From contig NZ_JACLBZ010000008.1 in assembly GCF_019748715.1 (NCBI RefSeq), positions 62,001 through 126,000 on the forward strand: a DNA stretch of 64,000 nt, given 5' to 3'. The notes under the pieces were generated by a model, which was not told the origin of the DNA, searched no databases, and saw nothing but the letters and a program-made list of their open reading frames with translations. The stretch's first letter is position 1. Each line of letters begins with the position of its first letter. This DNA comes from Sporosarcina aquimarina (GTDB lineage Bacteria; Bacillota; Bacilli; Bacillales_A; Planococcaceae). Positions 44,407 through 53,595 of this stretch are shown piece after piece. Made by a program: the position numbers and the translations under genes.

Positions 44407-45649
44407 GATCCGTCACCTCGTTTACTCCCGTTGCAACAGGATCGTTATTAATAAACTGTCCATTTCCAGCAAGCGCGCCAATTAACGCACCTCGGATAAT
44501 GATTCCTTGCAGATGTTCTCTTTCATCCACTACCGCAACTGGAACGGAGGCAGTCGAAACCGTATCGAATAAATCTGTCAATACTGTATCTTGTGAAACC
44601 TTCGTAATGTCGCGAATGAGTACATCTTCTAGGAGCTTTCCTTCTTCTGTCGCTGTAAGTGCATCTTGTGCAGTGACAGCACCAAGCAAACGGTTCCCTT
44701 TATCCACTACATAAATAGAAGAAATGCTTAACTTTTTCATCAAGCGCAAGGCTACGCGGGCACCTCGATCGACTTGCACTGTGTCCGCTTTCTTCATAAT
44801 ATGCCATGCTGTCAATACCTTCGATAAATCGACGTCTTCGACAAAACGCTCGACATATTCATTGGACGGACTCATCAAAATTTCTTCCGGCGTTCCGATC
44901 TGGACGATATCGCCGTCTTTCATGAGTGCGATTCGATCTCCAATTCGCAACGCTTCATCCAAATCATGCGTAATGAAAATAATCGTTTTCCCCATGTCAT
45001 GGTGAAGTTGCAACAATTCGTCTTGCATATCTTTACGAATCAACGGATCAAGCGCACTAAACGCTTCGTCCATTAGCAACACGTCCGGGTCATTTGCAAG
45101 CGCACGAGCTAGACCTACCCGTTGCTGCATCCCGCCACTGAGTTGATTCGGATATTGTTCTTCATAACCTGCCAAACCTACCAATCGCAAGGATTCTTTC
45201 GCCTTTTCTAGTCGCGTCTCCTTTGCGATGCCTTGAATTTCTAATCCATATTCTGTATTTTCCTGTATCGTCTTATGCGGAAACAATGCAAAGTTCTGGA
45301 ACACCATGCCGATTTTTTTCCTGCGAACTTCACGCAACTGCTCCTTATTCATCTCCACAATATCTTTTCCATCGATCAATATCTTCCCCATCGTCGGATC
45401 GATCAAACGATTCAACATGCGTACAAGTGTCGATTTCCCACTTCCTGACAATCCCATGATAACGAAGATTTCTCCATCATAGACGTCAAATGAAGCATTT
45501 TTTACACCGACCGTCGCGCCCGTCGCTTGTAAAATTTCCTTCTTGGACTTCCCCTCGTTCAGTAATTGCGCGGCACGTTTCGTATTCTTTCCGAATATTT
45601 TCGTCGTACCTTGTACTTCAATTTTCTTTGTCATTTCTTGATCACTCAT
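44399..45649 (-). CDS. opuAA: Glycine betaine ABC ATPase with CBS pair
   Basis: 416 residues. ATPase domain with Walker A GLSGSGKST, signature LSGGMQQRVGLARAL and Walker B VLLMDEAFSALDP, followed by two CBS domains (KADTVQVDRGARVALRLMKKL onward; then LIRDITKVSQDTVLTDLF) that act as an ionic-strength or c-di-AMP sensor in OpuA. N-terminal KIFGKNTKRAAQLLNEGKSKKEIL is typical of OpuAA. Transcribed with opuAB from a promoter carrying a GbsR-like palindrome. Confidence 0.93.
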   Translation of the reverse strand: MSDQEMTKKIEVQGTTKIFGKNTKRAAQLLNEGKSKKEILQATGATVGVKNASFDVYDGEIFVIMGLSGSGKSTLVRMLNRLIDPTMGKILIDGKDIVEMNKEQLREVRRKKIGMVFQNFALFPHKTIQENTEYGLEIQGIAKETRLEKAKESLRLVGLAGYEEQYPNQLSGGMQQRVGLARALANDPDVLLMDEAFSALDPLIRKDMQDELLQLHHDMGKTIIFITHDLDEALRIGDRIALMKDGDIVQIGTPEEILMSPSNEYVERFVEDVDLSKVLTAWHIMKKADTVQVDRGARVALRLMKKLSISSIYVVDKGNRLLGAVTAQDALTATEEGKLLEDVLIRDITKVSQDTVLTDLFDTVSTASVPVAVVDEREHLQGIIIRGALIGALAGNGQFINNDPVATGVNEVTDHE

Positions 45650-45688
45650 GTGGACAACTCCCTAGCTTTCTAAAAACTTGACTTTATT

Positions 45689-45760
45689 ATTATAGACGTA
45701 ACAGTTTTGCAATACAACAGTTTAACCTAAATTAATTGTTTATACAGTAAAAACTGTACA
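45689..45760 (-). promoter_or_regulatory. opuAA promoter with upstream palindromic operator
   Basis: Minus strand: TTGTAT (45712-45717), 17-bp spacer, TATAAT (45689-45694). Palindrome TACAGTAAAAACTGTA at 45743-45758, centred about 33 bp upstream of the -35. The whole region is near-identical to that of opuAC at 48398-48469. The palindrome also lies 100 bp before the gbsR-like gene, so it may serve both directions. Confidence 0.8.
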
Positions 45761-45859
45761 AACTTTCATCTAAATATTGCTTTTACACGTCAAATATAAT
45801 ACGCTATATTAGCAATCGGGGAGAAATCCATCCCCAGTATTTTAATGGAGGTACACTTT

Positions 45860-46411
45860 ATGGACGGTAAAGAACAACTTGAAAAATCACGCGAGCGAAT
45901 TATCGAAACAATCGCGCAAAACATACATCTATACGGCCTGACTCCATCTGCAGGCAGACAATATGGCACGATGTTTTTCCATGACGATCCGTTGACATTG
46001 GATGACATGACAGAAGAACTCGGGATGAGTAAAACCAGCATGAGTACATCCGTCCGCGCCCTATCTGATTTGAAGTTAGTGGAACGCGCATGGAAACGAG
46101 GCGTCCGTAAAGACTTATACCAAGTCAAAGACGATTGGTATCAAAGCTTCATCGACTTATTCTCTATCAAATGGCGGCGCTCCATCTCTCTTTATTCCAC
46201 CACCATCCGTAAGTCATTGAACGAGTTAAACAAGCTGGCAGCCGATCCATCCATTACAGATGATTTGAAACTAATGGTAGAAAGAGACATAGAGAAGCTT
46301 CGATACGTTCAAGATTATTATGAATGGCTAGATCGTCTGGTCGATGCATTTGAAGATCATGATATTTTTGATCTGGTACCACGAAAAGACGATATACAAG
46401 AGGGTAAATGA
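45860..46411 (+). CDS. GbsR/OpuAR-type MarR-like regulator of osmolyte genes
   Basis: About 183 residues. Matches the GbsR family: IETIAQNIHLYGLTPSAGRQYGTMFF, DDMTEELGMSKTSMSTSVRALSDLKLVERAWKRGVRKDLY (seen as LTLDDMTEELGMSKTSMS and KRGVRKDLYQVKDDWYQSF) and a helical C-terminus. These regulators respond to choline or betaine. Start is the ATG at 45860 (GGAGG 8 nt upstream); the ATG at 45845 lies inside the ribosome site. Divergent from opuAA and flanked 2 kb away by opuAC. Confidence 0.88.
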   Translation: MDGKEQLEKSRERIIETIAQNIHLYGLTPSAGRQYGTMFFHDDPLTLDDMTEELGMSKTSMSTSVRALSDLKLVERAWKRGVRKDLYQVKDDWYQSFIDLFSIKWRRSISLYSTTIRKSLNELNKLAADPSITDDLKLMVERDIEKLRYVQDYYEWLDRLVDAFEDHDIFDLVPRKDDIQEGK

Positions 46412-46450
46412 CCGTGAGAGCTTAGGCTTTTGCGGTTTTCAAATAATAAA

Positions 46451-46488
46451 AAGCATTCCACTACCGTTTTATGGTAAGTGGAATGCTT
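46451..46488 (-). terminator. Terminator of the convergent lipoprotein gene
   Basis: AAGCATTCCACT (46451-46462) pairs with AGTGGAATGCTT (46477-46488), with TACC/GGTA extending the stem; the minus strand continues TTTTTATTATTT. It may also stop gbsR transcription. Confidence 0.85.
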
Positions 46489-46550
46489 AATCACTCCTTT
46501 ATACATATCATGTGGTGTAGGAAGCAAAAGCTACTTGTTCAATATCCCAT

Positions 46551-47279
46551 TTACTCCACCTCAGGCAGCATGATTTCCTCCGCCTCATTCACCTTCCCAT
46601 AATTCAAATCCACGGAAATCGTTACAGACTGCGTAGGATTTTTCCCTTCTGCTTCATAATGAAACTCTTTTAATCTCATATGATCTTTCGCAATCTTTAC
46701 TTCGAGCTTTGAAGCGATATTCGATGAATCGACACCTTTAAACGACATATTAAATAGTTCCTGAAATACTTTATAAAAGTCTTGGTCATTTCCGTCGTAT
46801 GTAAAAATATATTCATTGTCCTTCTCTTTCATTGCCAATTCTTCTTCGACTTCTCCGAGTCGATCGATCACTTTTTCGTATTGGACATTTAACAATTCTT
46901 CTTCTGTATATTGACCTGAAACATCTTCCCACCTTCCTCCGTTTTCATTAGCCAATACAACTTCTGCTTTTTTATAAACTTCTGCTTTCGTATCGTTCGG
47001 CTGACCATCCGTTGTTGTTACGTACGATGCATGGAAATCAGGCGACTCCTTGTCGACGTATTGTATTTTCCCTTTGTTAACCTGTTTCTGCTCTCCCTTT
47101 GCCATATCTTTCGCAAGCACCGTCAACGCCATGTCGATTTCATAACTCTTCAATTCTTCCGGTGATTGATCCAGACGTGTTTGGACTTCTTGCATCGTCA
47201 GGTTATCTGCCGATTCAGCACAAGCGCTGAGTACGATGGCGGAAAGAACTAACATCAGTAATCTACTAATACTTTTCAT
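46551..47279 (-). CDS. Lipoprotein, LppX/DUF6612-like
   Basis: 242 residues. Signal peptide with lipobox LSAIVLSACAES, so membrane-attached outside the cell. The mature part alternates strands and a helix with SYEIDMALTVLAKD, EVYKKAEVVLANENGGRWEDVSGQY and a C-terminal beta run ending in VDLNYGKVNEAEEIMLPEVE, consistent with a LolA/LppX-type fold often labelled DUF6612. Function unknown. It sits between gbsR and the reductase gene on the opposite strand, and is separately transcribed. Confidence 0.75.
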   Translation of the reverse strand: MKSISRLLMLVLSAIVLSACAESADNLTMQEVQTRLDQSPEELKSYEIDMALTVLAKDMAKGEQKQVNKGKIQYVDKESPDFHASYVTTTDGQPNDTKAEVYKKAEVVLANENGGRWEDVSGQYTEEELLNVQYEKVIDRLGEVEEELAMKEKDNEYIFTYDGNDQDFYKVFQELFNMSFKGVDSSNIASKLEVKIAKDHMRLKEFHYEAEGKNPTQSVTISVDLNYGKVNEAEEIMLPEVE

Positions 47280-47479
47280 TCTTCTTCCTCCTAAACCAGT
47301 TTTCTCATAGTATAGCGTTTTCCTAATTTATCGAAAGTGCCTGAATGCCCACTGAACATTACCTATCATTTGACCCCTTCATTGAGAAATGCAGTACCTC
47401 CATCCACCTCTCTTAGTTTGCTGCATGTATATCGGGGAATTAAAGAAGCATAATGACAAGAAAAGGAATGAGTGACGAT

Positions 47480-48382
47480 ATGCTTTATGAATGTGCAATT
47501 ATTGGCGGTGGACCCGCTGGATTGAGCGCAGCCCTGGTACTCGGTCGGGCGAGACGAAAAACGGTTATATTTGATGACGACCATGCGCGGAATCGAGTGA
47601 CACGGGAAGCACATGGTTTTTTAACAAGAGACGGCATCCAGCCTGCTGAATTAAGACGACTCGCCCGAGAGGAAATTGCGAATTACCCTTCCGTTGAGTT
47701 TCACAATGAGCGAATTGCTTCCATTGAGAGAATAGACGAGACACATTATGAATTAAGGACGGCGGGTGGAAAAATCTTTCGCAGTCAGAAAATTTTATTG
47801 GCAGTCGGTTTACAGGACGAACAACCAAATATCCCGGATATTGAACGCTTCTACGGAACATCCATATTCAGCTGCCCTTACTGTGACGGCTGGGAACTTC
47901 GCGATCAGCCTCTCGCCGTTATTGCGGATAAGAATGTCTTCAAAATTGCAGCAGAAGTCTATACATGGAGCCGTGATTTGATCGTCTTTACAAACGGCGA
48001 AGGTCAGCTTACAGCGGAAGAATGCAAAAAACTTAATGCGAAAGGAATACAAATCATAGACGACATGATCGCAGGACTGGAAGGAAAAAACGGACAACTT
48101 GAAAGCATTCGACTGGAAGACGGCACACTCATCGACCGCACCGGCGGATTCGCCTCCCCACTCTGGAGCCACCCTAACCAATTTGCAGCAGAACTAGGCT
48201 GTGAGCGTAATGAATATGGAGGAATTTCAACCGATGAATATGGACGCACCAGTGTATGGAACGTCTATGCAGCAGGCGACGCAGCACATATTGTCCCATC
48301 TCAATTAATTATTGCAGCGGGCACAGGCAGCGCGGCGGCGATCGGAATGAATGGTGATTTGACGAATGAGTTTTTCGATTAA
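47480..48382 (+). CDS. FAD/NAD(P) oxidoreductase, thioredoxin-reductase-like
   Basis: About 300 residues. FAD-binding CAIIGGGPAGLSAALVLGRARRKTVIFDDD (seen as IIGGGPAGLSAALVLGRA), CPYCDGWEL in the position of the TrxB redox CxxC, and NVYAAGDAAHI for the second FAD motif. It keeps the two cysteines, so it may be a disulphide reductase, though such YdgC-type proteins are often of unknown substrate. The start is uncertain: ATG at 47480 has AAAGGA 12 nt upstream; 47453 and 47468 are alternatives. Monocistronic, between osmolyte genes. Confidence 0.78.
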   Translation: MLYECAIIGGGPAGLSAALVLGRARRKTVIFDDDHARNRVTREAHGFLTRDGIQPAELRRLAREEIANYPSVEFHNERIASIERIDETHYELRTAGGKIFRSQKILLAVGLQDEQPNIPDIERFYGTSIFSCPYCDGWELRDQPLAVIADKNVFKIAAEVYTWSRDLIVFTNGEGQLTAEECKKLNAKGIQIIDDMIAGLEGKNGQLESIRLEDGTLIDRTGGFASPLWSHPNQFAAELGCERNEYGGISTDEYGRTSVWNVYAAGDAAHIVPSQLIIAAGTGSAAAIGMNGDLTNEFFD

Positions 48383-48397
48383 ATAGATCAGACACTT

Positions 48398-48469
48398 TGT
48401 ACAGTAAAAACTGTACATACAATAAATATAGGTAAAACGGTTGTATTGCAAACATATTACAGTTATACT
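48398..48469 (+). promoter_or_regulatory. opuAC promoter with GbsR-like operator
   Basis: Palindrome TGTACAGT-AAAA-ACTGTACA (48398-48417), then -35 TTGTAT (48441-48446), 17-bp spacer and -10 TATACT (48464-48469). Same spacing and largely the same sequence as upstream of opuAA. Confidence 0.82.
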
Positions 48470-48579
48470 AGTAAAGGTTCGCTATGACAGCGGAAACAAA
48501 AAGGTTGTACATACTATACAGACGTTGGACAACAAAACGTCCATCTCACTTGCAACCAAATACAAGGAGGAACTGTATC

Positions 48580-49506
48580 GTGTCATTTAAAAAGAAAGTT
48601 CTAGGATTCAGCTCAGTCGCTCTATTAGCAGTAGGTCTTGCTGCATGTGGCGGCGACAAAAATGAGGACACATCAAAAACTGACGGAGACAAAGACGCAA
48701 CAGGCGCAACAGAATCCATCGGTAAAGCAGTAGACTACAAGATTACAGGAATCGACCCAGGCGCGGGCATCATGGAAGCAACGGACCGTGCACTTGAAGA
48801 TTACAACTTAGAAAAGTGGGACGTTGTTACAGGTTCAGGCGCAGCCATGACGGCAGCATTGAAAAAAGCGTATGACAAAGAAGAGCCAATCATCGTAACA
48901 GGATGGTCTCCACACTGGAAATTCGCAAAATATGATCTTAAATACCTTGAAGATCCAGAAGGTTCTTACGGTGGGGCGGAAGAAATTCACACAATCGGAC
49001 GTCTTGGTCTAGAAGAAGACTTACCGGAAGCTTACCAAGTTTTGAAAAACTTCCACTGGACAGAAGAAGATATGGCTGAAATCATGGTGGAAATCATTGA
49101 CGGAGAAGATCCAAAAGTAGCAGCTCAAAACTGGATCGATGCCAATGAAGACAAAGTTGCTGAGTGGACAGACGGTGTAGAAAAAGTAGACGGCGATACG
49201 ATTAAATTTGTATACGTAGCTTGGGACAGTACAGTTGCAAGCACGAATATGATGGCTCTTGTATTGGAAGACTTGGGTTATAAAGTTGAAATGTCACAAG
49301 TCGAAGCAGGTCCAATGTACACAGCAGTTGCTGATGGCAGTGCAGATGTATTGCTTGCAGGCTGGTTGCCAATCACACATGCAACATATATGGAAAAGTT
49401 TGAAGACAAACTGGACGATATCGGTGTAAGCATGGAAGATGTGAAAATCGGTCTAGTCGTACCAACCTATATGGAAATTGATTCAATTGAAGATTTGAAA
49501 GAGTAA
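48580..49506 (+). CDS. opuAC: Glycine betaine-binding lipoprotein
   Basis: 308 residues. The GTG at 48580 follows AAGGAGG; the frame upstream to 48484 is untranslated leader. Lipobox LAVGLAACGG, an acidic Thr/Asp linker, then a betaine-binding OpuAC/ProX-type domain with aromatic-rich VTGWSPHWKFAKYDLKYLEDP and VYVAWDSTVASTNMM, given as parts. It delivers betaine to OpuAA/OpuAB, whose genes lie 3 kb away on the other strand. Confidence 0.92.
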   Translation: MSFKKKVLGFSSVALLAVGLAACGGDKNEDTSKTDGDKDATGATESIGKAVDYKITGIDPGAGIMEATDRALEDYNLEKWDVVTGSGAAMTAALKKAYDKEEPIIVTGWSPHWKFAKYDLKYLEDPEGSYGGAEEIHTIGRLGLEEDLPEAYQVLKNFHWTEEDMAEIMVEIIDGEDPKVAAQNWIDANEDKVAEWTDGVEKVDGDTIKFVYVAWDSTVASTNMMALVLEDLGYKVEMSQVEAGPMYTAVADGSADVLLAGWLPITHATYMEKFEDKLDDIGVSMEDVKIGLVVPTYMEIDSIEDLKE

Positions 49507-49516
49507 TAAGCAAAAT

Positions 49517-49563
49517 AAAATCCCCCGGCATGGACAGATGAACTGTTTACGCCGGGGGATTTT
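49517..49563 (+). terminator. Terminator of opuAC
   Basis: Stem AAAATCCCCCGGC (49517-49529) with GCCGGGGGATTTT (49551-49563); usable in both directions. Confidence 0.9.
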
Positions 49564-49599
49564 CATTCAATTCGAAGTTTATAAACATTGTAAAACTAT

Positions 49600-51516
49600 T
49601 TACCTTGTCAGCATAGCGGAGTACTTTTCCTCCATCACTTCCAAAATCATGCTCAGCACCATTCGATCTTCTATTCTTGGAGTGGAGTGAATCACTTGTT
49701 CCATTTCTACAATTGCCTGTCGAAGACCAGTCTCCTGGATCGACTCCTCTAAAAGGACCTGCAGACCCATATTGACGGCTGGGATATTGGATTCCTGCAA
49801 GCCATGTTGGTCGATCCATCCATATAGTTCATAAAGAGTATTTGCAGCCCGCCGCTGATGCTTTAGCCATGCAACTCCATCTGTACTTGGGGTATCTTGA
49901 TTATTCAGCTTCAGTCGATCCTCAATCATCGTAGTAATTAATAATAAATTTTTGATGGCATGCTGATCACCGCCCCCCTTCACTTTTTCTTTTGCTTCCA
50001 CTAACATTTCATGGACCGTATCATTGTACATTGACCATAAATCACGATTCGCGTCCTCCAGTTTATACGGCAGAATAAACTTATTGATAAGCGAGGCCAA
50101 AATAACTCCTGCCACTACGAACGCAACTCGTTCCAACGTCAACACCTCTGTCGTACCCGTGACCAAAGCCACTGCGCCGATTGCAGAGAATGTAACGAGG
50201 ATTGTGTTATATCGATACGCTTTAACATAGCTCATCAAGTAACCTGCCATCATAAGCAAGACGGAACGAGCTGTATAGCTTTGAAATATCATAAATAAAA
50301 TAGTGACGGCAACAGCTCCAATTGTCGTCGCAAATATACGGTCGCGCATCTTCTTTTGAGATTGTTCATACAGAGGGATAATAACAGACAATACCGTGAA
50401 CATCATCCAGCGACCTTCCACTAGATCAAAAAAGTCTATCATGAATCCTGTAAGACTGATTCCAACCGCCATTCGAATCGCGTACGACAGCTTGATTGAA
50501 TTCGTATGACTTGGCGTTTCACTAATCGTTAACTTTTGGAATTTCTGCGGAATTTGCTCTAACCTTTTGACAACGTTATAGTGCTCTTTGCCTAAGTTAC
50601 TTAATTCAGCCAAATTGTCTTTTAAGAAACCAATATGATTGAGCATGCGCAACACAACTATATTATGATTACGTTCCGCTTTATATTTATGCAGCATTTG
50701 GTCAAAGGTATCTTCCAATAAAGTCATCGTTTCTTTATCTTGCAAGCCACCGATAGCCAATTCAAGACACTGTATGATATCTTGCAGCATAACTTCCCGC
50801 ATTTCTTCCTCGGAAATTTCATCGAGCAGAATATCAATTTTTTCCAGTGCAACGGAAATATTTAATTTCAAACGTCCCTCTTCAGTCAAAAAGTAATTTT
50901 CTTCTCTTTTATCGTACACAATACCTCGCAAACCGCTAATATCACTGGTGATTTGTTCAGTAATTTCTTCGAGCGGTTCACCTTTTTGCAAGAGCCTCAT
51001 CTTTTCAATCAAGGCTGTACAGATCGTCTGGACTTTTTGATCGCCACTCTTCGTGATTCTGTTTTTGTTCGCCAGCATTTGCATACCCATGATCGCAAGC
51101 GCACCAAAAGCGAGAGAAGCCAGTCGAAGAGGCATTTGATCTGCAGCTACCGGCATGGCTAAAATGAATACATATTGAAGGGAGAAAGGAAAGTAGAGAG
51201 GATTTTTCAAATTAAACAACAACGAATAGCTAATGACAAACATCGCTATGAAGTTGATTGGAATCGCCAGCCACATATTGAAACCTGTTAAGAATGCGGC
51301 TATACCGATGAAAAGGTTCAATACAACAAATTTCATGGTATTTCTAATCGGATGGCTCGTCAAATCTCTTTCCAGCAACATCAACATCGCGGTAATCGTC
51401 GACACACCAATTAAAATATTTTCACTGCCGAACACTGCACCAAAACCGAGAACAAATCCAAGGATGAAGATGAATAGTAAGGTGTTCGTCAGGATCATTT
51501 TTTTAGTCAGTTTCAT
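49600..51516 (-). CDS. FUSC/aromatic-acid-exporter-type membrane protein
   Basis: 638 residues. Two sets of about five to six membrane helices (residues ~8-165 and ~345-470) separated by a soluble helical domain, and a C-terminal helical domain of ~150 residues. The plan and runs such as GVSTITAMLMLLERDLTSHPIRNT and MRDRIFATTIGAVAVTILFM fit the FUSC/ArAE (YccS, AaeB) superfamily. Role in efflux is inferred. Monocistronic; it converges with opuAC. Confidence 0.75.
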   Translation of the reverse strand: MKLTKKMILTNTLLFIFILGFVLGFGAVFGSENILIGVSTITAMLMLLERDLTSHPIRNTMKFVVLNLFIGIAAFLTGFNMWLAIPINFIAMFVISYSLLFNLKNPLYFPFSLQYVFILAMPVAADQMPLRLASLAFGALAIMGMQMLANKNRITKSGDQKVQTICTALIEKMRLLQKGEPLEEITEQITSDISGLRGIVYDKREENYFLTEEGRLKLNISVALEKIDILLDEISEEEMREVMLQDIIQCLELAIGGLQDKETMTLLEDTFDQMLHKYKAERNHNIVVLRMLNHIGFLKDNLAELSNLGKEHYNVVKRLEQIPQKFQKLTISETPSHTNSIKLSYAIRMAVGISLTGFMIDFFDLVEGRWMMFTVLSVIIPLYEQSQKKMRDRIFATTIGAVAVTILFMIFQSYTARSVLLMMAGYLMSYVKAYRYNTILVTFSAIGAVALVTGTTEVLTLERVAFVVAGVILASLINKFILPYKLEDANRDLWSMYNDTVHEMLVEAKEKVKGGGDQHAIKNLLLITTMIEDRLKLNNQDTPSTDGVAWLKHQRRAANTLYELYGWIDQHGLQESNIPAVNMGLQVLLEESIQETGLRQAIVEMEQVIHSTPRIEDRMVLSMILEVMEEKYSAMLTR

Positions 51517-51721
51517 TTACACTCACTTCTTCCATCTTTTTTCGTCGTAAAGTATTTTAACATTAAAGTTGTTTAAGGTAAAATGTAGAGCTTTGAACCT
51601 TCTTAACTCTTCTACAACTTTGCGGTCATAACCTACACTCAACTGCCCAAAACAAATCGACAATCTTCAAAACAGGATACCCAACCATCAAACGACAAAT
51701 CCAATTATTTTACACAAAAAA

Positions 51722-51746
51722 TCCCCAACTCTTTCAAAGTCGGGGT
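51722..51746 (-). terminator. Terminator of the small membrane-protein gene
   Basis: CCCCAACT pairs with AGTCGGGG (one mismatch) across 51723-51745; the minus strand continues into ATTTTTTG. Confidence 0.8.
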
Positions 51747-51756
51747 CTATTTAAAA

Positions 51757-52185
51757 CTATTCATTCGCCAGCTCTTTGTAAGCCAACACTTTCAAAGCCA
51801 ATAATTCATCTTCGGAAAGTCTATCTTCATACCGAGAGAGCAACTCTTGCTTTTCCTCCGCAGATAAGCCACTTTTCATCTTGGATTGGAGTTCAGCGAG
51901 TTCGCTCACACTAAATTTCTTTACTAAAACACGCACCGCCTGATCTTTGGTTTTAAAAGGCAAATTGCGATCATCTATATTTTTTCCTTCCGCGATAAAT
52001 GCTTGGAGCTCGGGATCATTCCGTACTTCCTGCTTAATCGCTTCGAGTTGACCATTACTTTCTAGTTCTGCTTCCACTTGATCCATCACTTCATCCGCGA
52101 CGAGCTTGCTGCCGAAATAATATACACCATAGCCGATCGCAGCTATAAGGACGACTGTTGTGATGAGTATTTTTATTGCTTTCAA
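51757..52185 (-). CDS. Small membrane-anchored hypothetical protein
   Basis: 142 residues. One N-terminal membrane helix (ILITTVVLIAAIGYGVYYFG) and a charged helical remainder with DQVEAELESNGQLEAIKQEV and LSAEEKQELLSRYEDRLSEDELLALKVL. TTG start with AAGGAGGAG upstream. I do not recognise a function. Monocistronic with its own terminator. Confidence 0.72.
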   Translation of the reverse strand: MKAIKILITTVVLIAAIGYGVYYFGSKLVADEVMDQVEAELESNGQLEAIKQEVRNDPELQAFIAEGKNIDDRNLPFKTKDQAVRVLVKKFSVSELAELQSKMKSGLSAEEKQELLSRYEDRLSEDELLALKVLAYKELANE

Positions 52186-52374
52186 GATAAACTCCTCCTT
52201 CTTCTATCTAGTATAAACGATTTCAGGTGAGCGTTGTTAGTTAATTGGTAATGACAAATGATGCCAGTACTTCTTGTTTCACTTGATTCGTAACTACCTA
52301 CTTCCTGCGTAGGTCTAGGATTTATACAAAATTGCATCTCGAAAGCTACATTTATTGTCTCATTCGATTGCCCG

Positions 52375-52520
52375 CGATCATAAAACAACTTTACACGCTC
52401 ATAAATCCCCACGGTCGATCATATCTGCCCCTCAGTCGCTCATACATACACCCCAAGCGATCATAAATACAATGAACTCGATCATAAAACCATTCCAAAC
52501 GCTCATACAGCAGTTTCTTC
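52375..52520 (+). repeat. 21-bp tandem repeat array, family 2, seven units
   Basis: Units start at 52375, 52396, 52416, 52437, 52458, 52479 and 52500 (one 20-bp step, the rest 21). Core CGATCATAAA or CGCTCATAMA; the other ~11 bases vary. The third-position A/C alternation and the CG start parallel family 1 (CGAACC/CGCACC). It lies between the small membrane-protein gene and the rbs terminator; nothing else is seen in 52186-52605. Confidence 0.85.
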
Positions 52521-52605
52521 CTATACTCTCTGTTAGGTTACGACTCGTATAGAATATCCTTTCAATCTCTTGAACAATTATTTCACATCAAATCCAATCA
52601 AAAAA

Positions 52606-52635
52606 CTCCCCAGCCGTTCGGACGGCCAGAGAGTA
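52606..52635 (-). terminator. Terminator of the ribose operon
   Basis: ACTCCCCAGCCGT (52606-52618) pairs with ACGGCCAGAGAGT (52623-52635), with mismatches in the middle, then T6 on the minus strand. Confidence 0.8.
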
Positions 52636-52650
52636 CTTTTAATCCACTAT

Positions 52651-53580
52651 TTATTCCTTAATCAATTCCAAATCAACCGGAATATCCGCATCTACATCTT
52701 CGCCATTCAATACAGCAACCGCGGCTTCCATTGCTTTCTTCCCAATTTCTTCAGGTTTTTGTGCAATCGTAGCTGCTAGTTTTCCGTCTTTTACGGATTT
52801 AACTGCATCGTCTGTTGCGTCAAATCCGATGACGACGATATCTTTTCCAGCAGACTGAATCGCTTCTAATGCACCTAACGCCATTTCGTCATTATGAGCG
52901 AACACGCCTGTAATTTCTGGGTTAGCTTGTAGAATGTTTTCCATTACAGTCAAACCTTCCGCACGGTTGAAGTTCGCAGTTTGTTTAGCTACGATGTCTA
53001 CTTTCCCGTCGACTGCTTCGTTAAAGCCTTCTCCTCGATCACGAGCTGCCGAAGATCCTGCAATCCCTTCAAGTTCAGCAACTTTGGCATTTTCACCTAA
53101 CAATTCAAGCAAATATTCTCCAGCCAATACACCGCCTGCTTTATTGTCAGATGCGATATGTGAAACAACTTCTCCACCTTCAGCGCTGCGGTCTACTGTG
53201 ATGACTGGAATGTTGGAATTATTTGCAGATTCCACTGCAGATACAACAGCTTCTGAATCTGTCGGATTGATGATCAATAAATCGACACCTTGTTGAATTA
53301 AATCTTCTACGTCACTTGCTTGTTTAGACGCATCGTCCTGCGCATCGACTACGATGATTTTCGCTCCTGATTCTTTCGCCTGCTCTTTTGCCCCTTCACT
53401 TAACGTCACGAAGAATGGGTTATTCAAAGTTGAAACGGAAAGACCGATTTTAAACTCTTTGTCTCCATCTTTTCCTGCATCCTCATTATCTGACGAGGAC
53501 TTCGAACCCGGCTGCTCTGTAGAACAAGCGGCCAATACTAAAACGACTACCATAAGTAATGCCCATTTCATTTTCTTCAT
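52651..53580 (-). CDS. rbsB: Ribose ABC transporter substrate-binding lipoprotein
   Basis: 309 residues. Lipobox VLVLAACST, then a periplasmic-binding-protein-1 fold: FKIGLSVSTLNNPFFVTLSEGAKEQA, IINPTDSEAVV, GVFAHNDEMALGALEAIQSAGK (two parts) and VVIGFDATDDAV are RbsB hallmarks. Last gene of rbsRKDACB, 15 bp after rbsC. Takes up ribose. Confidence 0.95.
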   Translation of the reverse strand: MKKMKWALLMVVVLVLAACSTEQPGSKSSSDNEDAGKDGDKEFKIGLSVSTLNNPFFVTLSEGAKEQAKESGAKIIVVDAQDDASKQASDVEDLIQQGVDLLIINPTDSEAVVSAVESANNSNIPVITVDRSAEGGEVVSHIASDNKAGGVLAGEYLLELLGENAKVAELEGIAGSSAARDRGEGFNEAVDGKVDIVAKQTANFNRAEGLTVMENILQANPEITGVFAHNDEMALGALEAIQSAGKDIVVIGFDATDDAVKSVKDGKLAATIAQKPEEIGKKAMEAAVAVLNGEDVDADIPVDLELIKE

Positions 53581-53595
53581 TCTGTATACATCTCC

